Below, one piece after another: positions 33,751 through 45,715 of a stretch of 64,000 nucleotides of DNA. Numbering within the stretch: position 1 is the first letter of the stretch; each line of letters opens with the position of its first letter. The translations under genes and the position numbers were made by a program. The DNA is from Isoetes taiwanensis. Lineage: Eukaryota; Streptophyta; Lycopodiopsida; Isoetales; Isoetaceae. Under the pieces are notes generated by a model, which was not told the DNA's origin, did no database searches, and worked only from the letters and a program-made list of their open reading frames with translations. The DNA lies in the NCBI GenBank assembly GCA_021234155.1, contig JAJEKV010000136.1, positions 1,490,001 to 1,554,000 on the forward strand. Direction: 5' to 3'.

Positions 33751-35515
33751 CATTTAGATCCGGCAGGAGATTTCTGATATTGCGCCCTTGAAGCCCTTCG
33801 AGCTTGCATCTAGGCTTTCAAGCTCTGTCAGACCTGAAAAAAACGCCAGGGTAGAAACTGGTAGCTAAATCGGCCACAGCTGGGTGGATTGACAACTACA
33901 AGCTGCAAAACCCGAGCTCCATGTAGACTAGGAAGAGTTTTTGTTTGATCTGATAAACCATGGCTTACTAGAGCCGACAGCAGCCGAACACTCCGCCCAA
34001 AAGAGGGCTGGCCTGGAAAGAACAGGTAGAAGCTTACTGGTTGAAACAAAAGAGGCTAATCTTTTGTCTGAGAAGATATTTGGGCAGAAAAATCCCTGCA
34101 AAAAGTTGTAGTGTGCTCTGGAGGGAAGCTGAACGAAGCTCAAGATCCTTTTCAAGCCACCACTTAAGGATATGGGATCGGGAGATAGACATTCTGTATA
34201 TCAAAGGTAGGGCACTTTATAATGCTAGATATTTTCATTGTGGGTGCATTTTTTTTTCTGTACAATTTTGTTCTTAGAATGTCTGTTTGTTGTTATCAAC
34301 AGAGATTGCTAAGGACTGAGCAACCAAGTGTCGTTGCATCAGGCAATCATGTCCTCAAAGATGATGCAGCAGCAGGTATGCCTATACCCAAACACACTGT
34401 TTTGGGCCTTCTTCAAGAGTGCACAAAACTCCAAGACCTGGAAGTCAGCAGGCAGTTGTACAGTTTGATGGTTTATAATTCATTAGATTTTGTTTCTCTT
34501 GTCTTCTAGAAACAACCATTAGGGATTGCCCAACTTTGTTATAAAACTACTGTGACATTGCCATAATGTGGTTTTTCCAGAGAAGAATTTGCAATCTTGG
34601 CAGTTCGGGGATGATTATAAATTAAATCTTGTTTTTGATCCTATTAATATCGTTATTTGTGGATTCCAATGCCGTTATGATTGCCATTTCTTCTGTATTC
34701 ATGCTCCCTCTTTGTAGAATTAAATTTGTTTTGCATATGCCATATGCTTATGAATGCTTGCCATGGCAAAACAGGCTTGCATTGATACCAGCACATCTTA
34801 CCATATGCACTAGCATATGCATGACAATGTGCAGTTTACAATAGAAGGGGGTATTTATTTTGATAGTTGATTTCCTTGAACTAGTGGTACTGGCTTTATT
34901 TATGTTTGCGTTAGTTAGGGCCCGAAGGGCCCAAATTTTTTTTTAATATAACAATCAACACACAACTACCAGTAACATTATTAACACAAATCATTGCATT
35001 TAACACATTTTAATTAAAATCCCCCTTAAACCCCCTTTGGTTTGGGTGCATATTCACACGAGGGGTTACGTAGGGCAGCGAGAGCCCCAAAAATATATTT
35101 ACAATACATGTACAAAATTAACACCATTAAGTACATTCTCTCAAATCTTATAGTATTTTGCAAACTTTAATATACAGTATACAAAAACTTGTACATGCCC
35201 TGGTCTTAGTTCTAGAGCTTAGTTGAATATGTACATGGAATATACATGCATTTTTCTTTATATGGCTGTATATGCAAGATATACTAGAGGAATATGTTTT
35301 ATGGCATTCATTATGTCTTACAGGCTGGATGCAATATGGAGCCATGGTTAGCTATTTCATTTGTACGTGGAGCCTGCATTTTTACGAGGGAGTGGAGCCT
35401 GCATGTTTAAGGACATCCAAGAACATGTTATTATTTCCCATTGGATTGTTCTAACAAAATAGAATCCATTCTCATTCCTTTCCAATTTGAAGGAATTCAT
35501 TCCAACATAGGCCAT
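33751..35515. other. Intergenic, no recognisable gene
   Basis: Short frames only. A perfect GGGCCC-GAA-GGGCCC hairpin lies at 34919-34933 beside GTTAGTTA; it resembles a Helitron terminus in reverse, but the spacing is wrong and I do not call it. The remainder is AT-rich. Confidence 0.4.
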
Positions 35516-35517
35516 AT

Positions 35518-35555
<38 letters not shown>

Positions 35556-35605
35556 AGCTCACTTAGGACCCTGAAGAGAGCCATGGAGCCTGCAAATCAT
35601 TACAA

Positions 35606-35974
35606 TCATAACTTCAGTAGTAAGGAACGGTGTGCATCCACCGCCCTTAAGTATAGACCCAAATCGAAATATGATAATGAAAACAAGGATCTGAAATCTT
35701 GAACTTTGATTGTGAACTTCTCTCTGATTTCTGAATATGCTGGGCAGTAGGCAAACACATGATCTTCATTTTCTATACATTGCATAGCGCAGGCCTTGCA
35801 AGTCCTTTCCTCGATTGGGATTTTGTGCCATCTACCTGTCTCAATAGCTAATCTATGGGAACTGGTTCTGTAACGTGCAATCACTTGTTTCAATGGCCTC
35901 AGGATGTCCGAATCCAAGTATCCCTGGCTGCCCTGTTCTAGAGTCTGATTAATATAGGTCTTGTAATGATGCAT
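35606..35974 (-). pseudogene. LINE ORF2 C-terminal segment with Cys/His motif
   Basis: The frame ends the LINE polyprotein and contains CKACAMQC...DHVFAYCPAY, a C-x4-C-x8-H-x4-C arrangement typical of the C-terminal zinc-knuckle-like part of LINE ORF2 proteins. It lies one frame away from the RT frame, so a frameshift occurs near 35950-35975. Confidence 0.7.
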
Positions 35975-37425
35975 CCGGCTATCAGGGGAGGACCATAAAT
36001 TTGCATTGGCCAGCTGAACCAGCAGAGTGCGTGCATCAGATTTGTTCTCCAGCAGTTAGCTTCTGTCACGCCCCATCTACCTGCCCAATTCATCAGATCC
36101 CGATACCATCCTTGCTGTTCCGAATTTACCATTGCTGCATGGGATAATCTGTCCGGTGTCTGTTTTTTCAACCTGTTTACAAAATTGATGGCTTGGAACA
36201 AAGCCTCCACTTCCAGCGGGAGCAATCCTGTTTCGGCAAGCAAGATTGCATATGGGATCTGGTATCTAGTGCCAAGCTCATGTTGGATGAAGGTTTTCTG
36301 CACGTTTTCAATTTGATTCCAAAGCTTTTTGGAGATATTCGGCCCCCAGATAGGTGAATCATAAAGGGTGACTGTTTGCACCAATGTTTTGAACAGAATC
36401 TTCTTTAATCCCCAATTATGCAATGTTGCCTTGGAACACCTGTATATCATACTGTATAGTGCAGATTTGCCTCCCGTGACTCTATTTTTGATGCATTCCT
36501 TCCAGTTATATTTAGAGGAAAAATCTATCCCTAAATATCTGTAACATTCTACTGTCTGCAACTCGCTTCCACCATACATGAATTTTGGCCGATCCCTAGT
36601 TCCAAAGATCATAACCTTTGATTTTGAAAGATTTACTTTCATTTGCTTAGCAGCACTAAATGCTTCCAGACTATCCAGGTGGCATTGTAAAACTTTCTCC
36701 TTGTTTGCCATCAAAGCCACATCGTCTACATACATAAGAAGTTGAACTATGTATGAACCGAGTGGTGTACCTGCTAAGGATCTCATTCTCAGCCATTCCT
36801 CAAGTTCATCTATGAATAGGCCAAACAAAGTGGGGGAAAGCGGGCATCCTTGACATACACGAATGGTGTTTCTGACCAAATCATTCACATCCCAGCTCAG
36901 TTTAATGAGTACCTCTGAGTACAAAAGTGAGACTGCGCCTCTTATCTCGATGGGAACTCCGATGCGTGCCATTCGCTCACCTAGTTCTCTCCTGGATACT
37001 GTATCAAATGCTTTGGAGAAGTCAATAAATGCAACGTATAGAGCACGCTTAGGGGCCTTTGCCTTTTTGACAAGCACTCTGAGAGCAAGGGCATGATCCA
37101 AAGTGTTATGTTCTCTGCGAAATCCTGCTTGGAAACCCGACCGTTTTTTGTTTTCTTCTGTCCAAGAACTAAGTTTCTTTTCTAACAAACTTCCCAATAT
37201 CTTGGCAAATGTGCTCCCAATCAATATGGTTCTGTAATTTGATGCCTTTGTCTTGTCACCCGACTTGTGAATAGGATGCACTCTATTGAGTTTCCAGTTG
37301 GTAGGAAGGCCTTCGTTCATGCTGCCATTCAGCAAACGTGTCAGTGCTGCCCATGTTTTTTGTCCGCTCCATTTCACCAGCTCTATGCAAATGCCATCCA
37401 GATCATGTGCTTTACCATTTGCCAT
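35938..37425 (-). pseudogene. LINE reverse transcriptase domain
   Basis: A 495-codon open frame contains the RT motifs in order: HPIHKSGDKTKASNYRTI, QAGFRREHNTLDH, ALYVAFIDFSKAFDTV (first catalytic Asp), CQGCPLSPTLFGLFIDELEE, YVDDVALMA (catalytic Asp pair) and CYRYLGIDF. RT copies the element's RNA at the nicked target. The domain itself is uninterrupted, but it is out of frame with the upstream linker and the downstream C-terminal piece. The YVDD box and the tail suggest a LINE clade distinct from typical plant L1, though I cannot assign it without a tree. Confidence 0.85.
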
Positions 37426-37748
37426 CTCTGAAACTGCTTCTTGTACTTCTGCGTGGTCAGAATTTGCATGCCATCAGTTTCATCCTTTTCATAGATATCT
37501 TTAACCAATTTAGACAGGGCCTCTAAATTTGGCATTGGATAATCTTGCTTAGCTTGCAACGTGCTCCAAAAAGACTTGGGTGCCTTTGTGAATTGGATAC
37601 AAAGGTCTGCTTGTCTCTGTTTATAGTATATCCGCTTTTTAGTTCTCAAGAACCGCTTGTACCAGGTTGGCTTTGCAATGCAGTGCCTTGGTAACTTAGC
37701 TCGTGCCTCTGTGCATTCCACGTCCCATCACGAATTACATGGTTTATG
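37383..37748 (-). pseudogene. LINE ORF2 linker between endonuclease and RT
   Basis: The frame from 37721 to about 37430 is basic (KPTWYKRFLRTKKRIYYKQR) and links the two enzymatic domains. It is in the same frame as the endonuclease, separated from it by two in-frame stops (TAG, TGA) at about 37749-37725. It then shifts frame into the RT near 37430-37470. Confidence 0.6.
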
Positions 37749-38757
37749 CTATGAGCGCTTTTTGGTGTACCCGAAGATCTCAGAAGCAGCTTGCAATATG
37801 AGTTTGGTGAAAATATGAGTATCTTCCTCCAGTTTGCCCGTCCACATGGCTTTGGACATCAAGAACTCTACAAGTTTCTCATATGGTTTGCAGTGTTTAT
37901 AATCTATCTTGAGTTTAGGCTGAAAAGTGGCCTTTTGGAATTCTGATTCTATTCCACTTTTGATCACCACATGCATAGGTAAATGATCAGATTCAGGTAG
38001 CTTCTCACCAACACTGCAGCTTTCAATCATGTCCATGCTTTTGGTCAAAACATAATCAATTGCACTGGCCCCTGCATGGTTTACACAAGTGTATTTTCCA
38101 GAACCTGGGAATTGAGGTAAACCGTTTACAATCTTTACTTGGCATATAGTACAGAATTCCAGCAAAAGTTCTCCCATATGGTTTAAAATTGTGTCTTCTG
38201 ACACTCTGTGGAATGCAGGATCTTCAATCTCATTTAGGTGCACATCCAGCTTTTCATAAACTTTAGCCTGTTTGCTACCTGTCCGTGAGTTGAAGTCCCC
38301 TAGAACAAACACATCCCCTTGGTTCTGATATTTCAAAACATCTGCACATAGATTACAGAATGGATCTTCTAGATCTATCTCTAGATTGTCACGAGTGGAC
38401 GAATTGCATGGCGCATAATAGCATATAGCAAAAAATAGAATTCTGCTTTTTGTTTTAACTTTGAGCCACATATATTGTTTGCTCTGATTTGGTTCTAGAA
38501 CCTGCACGCTGCTTGCCAAGCCATTTTTAGTGTACAGTGCAATGCCACCAAACCCTCTACCAACACTTGATCTTTTTGCATTCCACTTCTCTCCTGTTAT
38601 TGCAAACCCTGGGATATCTGGCAAAGCACGTGTTTGATGTGCCCAAGTTTCAGTGAAAAATAAAAGATCATGTTGCTTCCAAATATCTACAGTAGCATCT
38701 ATTTTAGATTGGCTCAGGCCATGTGCATTCCATAAGCAAAGCTTCAGGGCCCCGCAT
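37749..38757 (-). pseudogene. LINE apurinic/apyrimidinic-type endonuclease domain
   Basis: Starting just after the ORF1 stop, the frame reads LKLCLWNAHGLSQSKID, then LLFFTETWAH, VFVLGDFNSRTG and LPESDHLPMHV. These are the Asn, Glu, Asp/Asn and Ser-Asp-His motifs of the APE-type endonuclease that nicks target DNA. The first ATG in this frame is only at 38624, inside the domain. Translation in an active relative would therefore need readthrough of the ORF1 stop, reinitiation or a lost start codon. Confidence 0.8.
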
Positions 38758-38759
38758 CC

Positions 38760-39509
38760 CTAATTCCGTTTCTTGGATGTAATGACAGCCTTCCCGCTCT
38801 GATCCAAGTATGCTACAAATCCTGCACTGCGTGATTCCTTGACTTTTGCCCATCCCTTCCTTCTGAATTCTAGCTGTGCTGGAGTTAAATCAGAATTCAG
38901 CCAGATACCCTTTGCATCCTTTAGGACACTTTTGTTGTGCATAATTCTGTCTCGTGACTCTTTGCTATGAAATTTGACCAGGATGGGACGAGTGTGAAAT
39001 CCAGGCCTGCCTAATCTTCTTCCTGAGACAAAGTTGGGTTCATGGATATGCATTGTGTTGGCAAAGAAGTCTCTCAGAATTTCTGATACATCCTCATCTT
39101 CAGTTTCTAGGATCCCTGATATTTTCAAGTTTTTTGCCCTCAAGTCCATATCTGTTTGTTCGGCTTTCACATGTTCTTGGTGGAGGCGCATCTGCTCTTT
39201 TGTATTCTCAGCGACTAAGGATGCCAGTTTGGCTTCAATGTTCTGGATATGTTCGGTGTAATCAGTTATTGGCTTCTTGATTGAGGAAGTCAATTCCTCC
39301 ATCTGTACCTCTGATTTTTTTGCAGAAGCTAATTCTGCATTCTGGGCCCTAAGAGCTGAATTCTGGCTGAGCGCTTCGTCTAGTGATTCTTTGATCAATG
39401 TGATGTCGTTCTTCAGATCTGTGATTTCTTCTTTGAGGTCCATGATCAACGATATGAGGTGAGCTGTGTCGCCCTCATATTCGATGGTTTTCCTGGCCTT
39501 CGGAGACAT
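38760..39509 (-). CDS. LINE ORF1 protein (L1 ORF1-like, coiled coil plus RRM-like)
   Basis: An intact 249-codon frame. Residues about 15-110 are rich in heptad-like Leu, Ile, Glu and Lys (for example LKEEITDLKNDITLIKESLD), consistent with a trimerising coiled coil. Residues about 125-235 resemble the L1 ORF1 nucleic-acid-binding region (NLKISGILETEDEDVSEILR, RPILVKFHSKESRDRI). Such proteins coat the LINE RNA. It ends with TAG at 38760, and the endonuclease continues in the same frame directly after. It is the only undamaged frame of this LINE copy. Confidence 0.75.
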   Translation of the reverse strand: MSPKARKTIEYEGDTAHLISLIMDLKEEITDLKNDITLIKESLDEALSQNSALRAQNAELASAKKSEVQMEELTSSIKKPITDYTEHIQNIEAKLASLVAENTKEQMRLHQEHVKAEQTDMDLRAKNLKISGILETEDEDVSEILRDFFANTMHIHEPNFVSGRRLGRPGFHTRPILVKFHSKESRDRIMHNKSVLKDAKGIWLNSDLTPAQLEFRRKGWAKVKESRSAGFVAYLDQSGKAVITSKKRN

Positions 39510-39540
39510 ATACGAAAAGCCAGCACTGGCGCCAACAATA

Positions 39541-40632
39541 GCGCCAAAATGATCAGCTATATTGAACTAGGTCTATGCTGTTCTTGGAAGCTGCAATGGA
39601 CTGCGTGTACTATAGAGGTTGTTGCAAAGGGTATTCTTCATAGGTACATTGTCTTCATCTTATTACGTTGGAAGAATGGGAGTTCAATTTTATAGTTATG
39701 TTAAGAGCTCTCCTCTTGGACTTAAAAGGAGTTTCTAGATGAGGCATTTGCAAAGCTTATAGCAAGGAGGCTAGGTTTGCTCAATGGCTTTGGTTTCAAT
39801 ATCTGAAGTGATTTTTGCTACACAGTCTGCCATCTAGTAGCACCTTGCATGTCTCTGCATGGTCAAGAAGGTAAAGGGGTTGCAAATCTTTGAGACAAAT
39901 GTGCTAAAGTGGCTACGCAACTTTGTATTTTTTTTCCAATCTTCAACAGATTTCTAAAGCTGCTTCTTTGAAAGAGCAAAGATTGTGTTAGGCATTTAAT
40001 AGCAAATGGAAGCCGAGATTACTGAAGGATCAATGGGATACCTATTATTCACATAGATAGTACTGCTTTGAAAAAGCCAAGATTTTGTTATGCATTAAAT
40101 AGCAAATGGAAGTCGAGATTAATGATTAACAAGATGCCTATTATTAATATAGATAATGCAATACGAACATTTTTCAAAGGCATTTCAGCAATACATGATA
40201 ATGTCCCTCAAAGATAGAACAATCTTATAATGTCCCTCAAAAATAGAACAATCTTAGGTTATAAGCACACTGCTGGTTTCTAAATTGAAATAGTATAATT
40301 TGGGCTGAAATGGATGTTTAAACCTATGACAGGTCATTAATCATTCCCATGCATAAAATTCATTGGACACTTCCTCTCAACTTGATAAGAAAAGTAAAAT
40401 AAACATTTCCTAGAGTTGACATAAATCAAAAGCCTCTTTAGGATGATGTTAGCTTTGAATTTAGGAATTAGAGGAGGCTCTCCTCTTATAGATGCTCAAC
40501 ATATGAAGATTGGTTGGAATAAGAGACTTGCCTATGCCACAAATGTGTTCTCTTCTTTCTTTCTAGATATGGAATTTGAATTAATGAATAATGGTGTTTA
40601 TCGGCACATGCCCACATCTTATAATTGAAACA
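39541..40632. other. Intergenic, no recognisable gene
   Basis: AT-rich, with a short direct repeat (TTTGTTA..GCATT.AATAGCAAATGGAAG at about 39983 and 40087). No gene is seen. Confidence 0.4.
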
Positions 40633-40812
40633 AATGCAATGGTTCTATGGCAACATAGAACCATCATTCTTGGAGAAGACGAGCCTTTTTTGGAACGTCT
40701 ATTTTTCCATAAGATCTTTTTCCCAGGTTATATATCTCATCAGTTCTAGGTTCTCATCATCGGCCTTCCTCTTGAGCGTTCCATCTTTTTGTGTTATGTC
40801 TTCCTACTTTAG
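40633..40812 (+). repeat. 180-bp direct repeat, left copy
   Basis: Almost identical to 45716-45897; by eye it differs by one inserted T and one substitution. It starts with the palindrome GGTTCTATGGCAACATAGAA(CC) and is T-rich after that. The flanks of the two copies differ. Confidence 0.85.
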
Positions 40813-42718
40813 TCTTTTCTTGCTTCTTAGTTTGCTTGGTTTGTTGATAAATTTCTTAGCTTGTGGTTTGTTAGATGGATAGATTTCCTAGTTTGCAAGA
40901 TAGACTACTTGTTTTGAGCTTGCTTTAGATTGATTACTTGCTTGTTTTTAGAAAGATTATAACCAGATGAATCATAGTTCATACTTTTCAGAGTAAGTGT
41001 CTTCTTTTTTTCATGATGAATCTTTTTCTTTTCACGCTTTCTTCATAGTTTGGCTTTCTTTTGGTATATATATTGCTTTTCTTATCTTCATATAGTGCAT
41101 AGATGCAAGGCTTGCTTCTCTTGGTTCTAGATGAAGGCTTGATCAGATTGAGAATTCTGCAAGCTTCTCGTCAAGTCTATGATCTCAGTCCCGCTGTACT
41201 GTGGTGATAAGCCACATGCCTTGTTATACTTCCTTGGTTTTTGCTTACTGCATCGGAGTTCATTGTTGATCATTGTATTTCTCGAAATTTTTGCTTTGCA
41301 CATTGTAATCCGTGGTTGCTCTTCCATTCTCTATCTTCCCAGCTAATTGTCTTCATGGCTCGGAATTAGTTTTTATTGCCACAATTTTTCTCTGACAGCT
41401 ACAATCTGGTTTTTGAGTGTCAGATCCTCATGTGTTTTGTCCTTCTTAAACTGTGATTTGCTTTCTGGATTTCTATGTTAGACATGATCACTTTTCTAGC
41501 AGTTGCCATCTCGATCTGCATATTTCCTAAGCCTGCTCCAAGCTTTCTGTATTTCCTTAGTGGCAAGATTCTAAACCGATAACTACAAGGTCTTTTGGTC
41601 CAAAATTTGGGGAGTCCATCTTTTTTGACGCATCTATTTTTGTCTCCCCTTATTTTTAGACGATGTCTTCCTTTGTAGCACCTTTTTCTTGATTTTTAGT
41701 TTGTTTGGGCTATTATATTCGTTCCTGTGGTTCAACAATTCTACAACAGAAACTTACAGAGAGCGAGTGTTCACAGCTCACAACATCGTTTTCACTGTCA
41801 TTATTGCCTTCCAGCTAGACAAGCCAGAGCACATGACACTAAATAAACTATTGCTGCATCTCACAGATTCCGGCTAGAGAAGTCTGACCATAAAACTTCC
41901 CAAGCTCCATTGTTCTAGTCTAATGCCGAAAACCAGTCTCATTCATGGATAGCCTCCAAAAGCAACCTCTGCCTTCACCAAAAACCAAGCCTCGCGCCCA
42001 CCAACACTTCCTTCTGTGCCGGATTTAGAGCTCTACACTATCTTTACCCTTTGCAGTGCCGCATGGCGATGGCAGGCAGGCCAAGTTTTTTCAATCAGCA
42101 GGGGCCAACTTGTTTGCAGCTGCTCCCGATGCTCATTCCTGTGTTCTTTCAACAGTCGGTGGTGAGCCATCCGATTTCAGGGTGCTCACCTTTTCAATAA
42201 TGATTATTAGAACCATTATCTAGTCTTCCATTTTATTTTAATGGTCCCATGGCTAACCATTTGTCTAAATTATATAATTCACTCTTTACTTTCAGAATGT
42301 AGTCTGAAGCTGGCCTTTAGCCATAGACAGTCACTTCTCTCTGGGTCTTTTTTCTTCACACCATGTCTTGTTGTTTGGATTTTAAATTTTTTAAATTAGT
42401 TGATATCTTCTTTTCATTTTTTCTAGTCTTTTAAAGCAATTTTCTTTGAATTTGCTTCAAGTTACTTAATGTTTCTCTTGGTGTCTCTTCTTTGTTCATA
42501 CATTACTTATTGAGTCTTTTGCACATCATGCATTAGGCCTGGCTATCCTTGCAAGATGTAGTTTGAAATCGGCATTTTAACCATTGGAAATCACTTCTCT
42601 CTGAATCTTCATTCTTTGCGTTTTCATTTTGCCAAGTCTTCTTGTTTGGATTTTAATTTCATTTAGCTCATACTATCATTTCTTTTTTAAAAGCGATGTC
42701 CTTCTTAGCAATATCACA
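40813..42718. other. T-rich region without recognisable gene
   Basis: The plus strand is strongly pyrimidine-rich. An imperfect direct repeat occurs at about 42295-42420 and 42553-42680 (TCACTTCTCTCTG and CTTGTTTGGATTTTAA in both). No protein family is recognised. Confidence 0.45.
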
Positions 42719-42845
42719 TTTTTTTTTTTTTTTTTGAAGGACGTCAAGCTTTATTCACCAACTAGAAACCAGAGCAACATAAATGCAAAGACGGGATTAT
42801 AACCCCAAAGGACAAACCCGATCCAACCGAAAGCACAACCACCGC

Positions 42846-43517
42846 CTATGCAAAAGAATGAATCAAGGTAAGTATGCCAGGATCGATTTCTTTCTTCTCT
42901 TGATCAAGAGAAGAACAATTGTAAGCCATAACAATTTTATCTTGCGCCCACTGAAGAACAACCTCATCTGCAGTATCTATGCCCTTAAAGATAAACAACC
43001 TCCTTCTCTTCCAGATTGACCATAAAAGCCACCGCATGCGAGATGAAAAGCACGCTTCCGTTGTTTGGGCCAAGCATCGGGATAGATAGCAAGCAAAATT
43101 TGCCGGGCTAGATCGAGACGTGCCAAAAAGGGTCAACAACCAAGACCATGCCTGCCGAAGCCTCTCACACAAGAAAAAACAATGCTCAATACTCTCAACC
43201 CTTTGCTGGCATAAAGGGCAGAGCTCTGAAATCCGATTATCCATTTTATGGACTAACCTCGTTGACTCGAGGCATCTATGGATCACTTGCCACCACAAAA
43301 CTACTACTTTGGGGTGAAGCAGCTTATCCCATACCCATATCCAAACCCTTCTCCATTGTGGCTGAGGGACCTGAAGATGCCATCTATTAGATGGAGGCAG
43401 GATTTCAGAATGCACAAGCAATTTATACACAGAAGACACAAACCGCCCTGGCTGGATATCCTGATGGCAACCCCATATGACTACCTCAATCTGTGGACCA
43501 GAATCCTGTGGCAACAA
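42846..43517 (-). pseudogene. zf-RVT domain of L1-type LINE
   Basis: A 223-codon frame with FVSSVYKLL, WDKLLHPKVVVLWWQVIHRC and CPLCQQRVESIEHCFFLC, then LLWSIWKRRRLFIFKG. This is the zinc-binding region at the C-terminus of plant L1 reverse transcriptases. It is the longest intact frame of this copy. Confidence 0.8.
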
Positions 43518-43553
43518 TGCAGCAATATGATTCCGTTATTACTCGTCCCCATC

Positions 43554-44918
43554 TCAGCACAACAAGAACTTTGTTCTAAATGCTTCCCATGACATGAGAT
43601 GATCAGACTCATACCAAGCTGCAATAGTATTGATACCAGCTGCTACCCATCGTCGTTGTGTCTTTGGATGAACAACCACACTTAGAGGCACATTCTCTGG
43701 AGTGTCCTGCAAAGGAATCCACCAGCATGGAGTGGACAACTGAAGACATGCCTCAGGATTAATATGGAAAAGAGACCTGACAGTGTCCCAAGCAGCAAGC
43801 AACCCCTTTAGAAAGGGAGAAGCATTAGGATACGGATGCATATGATAAAGCAAAGCCCAAGGAAGGAGGGGCTTAATGGAAGCCTTATGAAATGGGAGAC
43901 AATGCTGAATCGACTGCACCAACAACCTCAGGCCAGGAGAATCATCCTTACCAATGAAAATCCTCCAAATGAACTTTGATATCATCACCTTGCTTTGGAG
44001 GTGAAAATCCAACATACCAAGACCACCAAATTTTTAGGTCTAATGCATTTAAGCCCAAGCTACCTTGACCATTTGCTCCTAACTCATTTCCACCCCAAAT
44101 AAAATTTCTGACGATACGCACAATCTCCTCCATCTTACATCTGCGAGCTAGTAAAGCGTGACGCCATGTAGACATGAGTATTACTAAGAACACATTTAGC
44201 CACAGTGATTCTACCGGGCATGGACAGTTTAGTTGTATTCCACCAAAACAAGTGCTTTTGCAACCCACTAATGATTTCATCCCAAGCATCTGAAGCAGAG
44301 ACATGAATTCCAACCGGGATACCAAGCAACTTTGTGGTATTGCCATGCGTAAGAATCTTCCAAGGATAGTCCAAAATACGGGGAGGGATGGGACCGTCCA
44401 ACGTCCACAAAGTCAGTACATTTTGCCACCCTACAAGAACTCCCCGATGCTAAGGAGAATGTGTCTAATAATAGCTTAGCATTACGAAGATTCTCAGCCT
44501 CGGCAATTAGGAACAAAAAAGTGTCATCGGCATATTGGTTACATACCTCTTGAGAACCATCGTCCATTGGGAGGCCTTGAATAACACCATCTTGGGTAGC
44601 CACGGAGAAGAGCCGGGACAAGACTTACGCCACAATTGTGAAAAAAGCAAGGGTGCTAAGGGACAACCCCTCGTCAATTTCTCTACCCACTACAAAAATA
44701 TCCGATGGCTCGCCCTGGAAAAGGACAGTAGATCTGGCTGATGTATGGAGCTTCATGACATTCCTTGTGAATGACTCCCCAAACCCAAGTGCAAGAAGAC
44801 ACTTCTCCAAGAAGCCCCAATCAACACTATCGTAGGCTTTAGCAAAATCAAGCTTAAGATACACTGCTCTATGACCCTGTAACCGGGCCCAATATATTCC
44901 TTCATATGCAGCAGCCAC
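43554..44918 (-). pseudogene. L1-type RT and thumb, frameshifted
   Basis: Pieces in different frames cover the palm, with DFAKAYDSVDW and QYADDTFLF, and the segment between RT and zf-RVT. The order is correct, but at least three frame changes occur (near 44620, 44340 and 44010), so no functional enzyme can be made. Confidence 0.75.
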
Positions 44919-44982
44919 GTTGTTGAGAATACAACGACGAGGGAGAAAGCCAGATTGTGTTGACGAGATAGCGTCACATTTG

Positions 44983-45715
44983 AAGGACGTTTTTTATAAT
45001 TCTGTTTTTTATCTTGCCAAAATATGAAGACTACGGCATGGCCATAGCTCCATAGATTTAAAGAAGTCCATTGATTTTTCCTGGTCGTGTAGATGCGAGC
45101 GCAAGTCATTTTAGCCTATGATCTCCAATCAGCACTGCCCTCCCTTTGTTGTCTCATTAACTCAATTCGTACTTGCCTATGACCATATTCATAATTTTGT
45201 TCTAATTGATTTTTTGTCCGATCCGATATTTCATATCTTTCTTCTTGGTATATGGTTGGACTTTAGGTTGTGTCTCATGGACCCAAGTTGGAACTTGCCC
45301 AACTAAATATCTTATTTTGGAAAATCTTCTGTTGCTTCTCAGCATAATTGTATATTTCAAATGAACTTGGCCAATACACTTGATTAACCCTATCTTCTCT
45401 ATATATTTTCCCTTTGGCTACAACGTTGCTTGGGGCTATGCAGTGCTCAAATTTCATGGGTTTTGCTTTAACTTCTTTGCATCTAAAATGTTTTGAGCTT
45501 CTTTCCCTCTTATTCAATTTGACGTAGCTTGTTGTCTCAAAAGGATATATTTTTTATTTTCTTTCCCCTTTTTCTGTCTTTGTCTCGTCTTGCATCTCAT
45601 GTTTTCTTTTCTCGCTAGATTTTTCGGCCATCTACTATTGCATCTAGGGTTTATGAGGTGGAGTGTTCCTCTTCTTTCGGCCATATGTTATTTGCTAGAA
45701 GAGTCTTCCCAAGAA
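44983..45715. other. T-rich region, no gene
   Basis: Pyrimidine-rich sequence like 40813-42718. Short frames only. Confidence 0.4.

Larger units (their letters stand above)
35516..39540 (-). mobile_element. Near full-length LINE with ORF1, endonuclease and RT
   Basis: On the minus strand the order is ORF1, apurinic-type endonuclease, reverse transcriptase, C-terminal Cys/His motif and an (AAAT)n tail, seen as (TTTA)n at 35516-35552. The coding part is interrupted by in-frame stops and frameshifts, so this copy is inactive. The tail of short repeats instead of pure poly(A) sets it apart from the other LINE at 42719. The 5' boundary near 39540 is approximate and I could not identify a target duplication. 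Confidence 0.8.
42719..44982 (-). mobile_element. 5'-truncated L1-type LINE with poly(A) tail
   Basis: On the minus strand it begins inside the RT (SSTQSGFLPRRCILN near 44980) and passes YLKLDFAKAYDSVDWGFLEK (44865-44800) and QYADDTFLFL (44535-44505). Next come SPGLRLLVQSIQHC and LLPWAL (43935-43860) and a zf-RVT-like domain (42846-43517, CPLCQQRVESIEHCFFLC). It ends in poly(A), seen as a T run at 42719-42736. Several frameshifts break the reading frame. I did not find a convincing target duplication. Confidence 0.85.

Noticed and set aside
34919-34933. GGGCCCGAAGGGCCC as a reverse Helitron terminus
   Set aside because: The CTAA-like end follows only about three bases after the stem, unlike the 8-11 bases seen in all others here.
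44960-44985. Target-site duplication for the L1 at 42719 (TCACATTT on both sides)
   Set aside because: Only eight bases match and the right copy appears to lie within LINE coding sequence, so it is not convincing.
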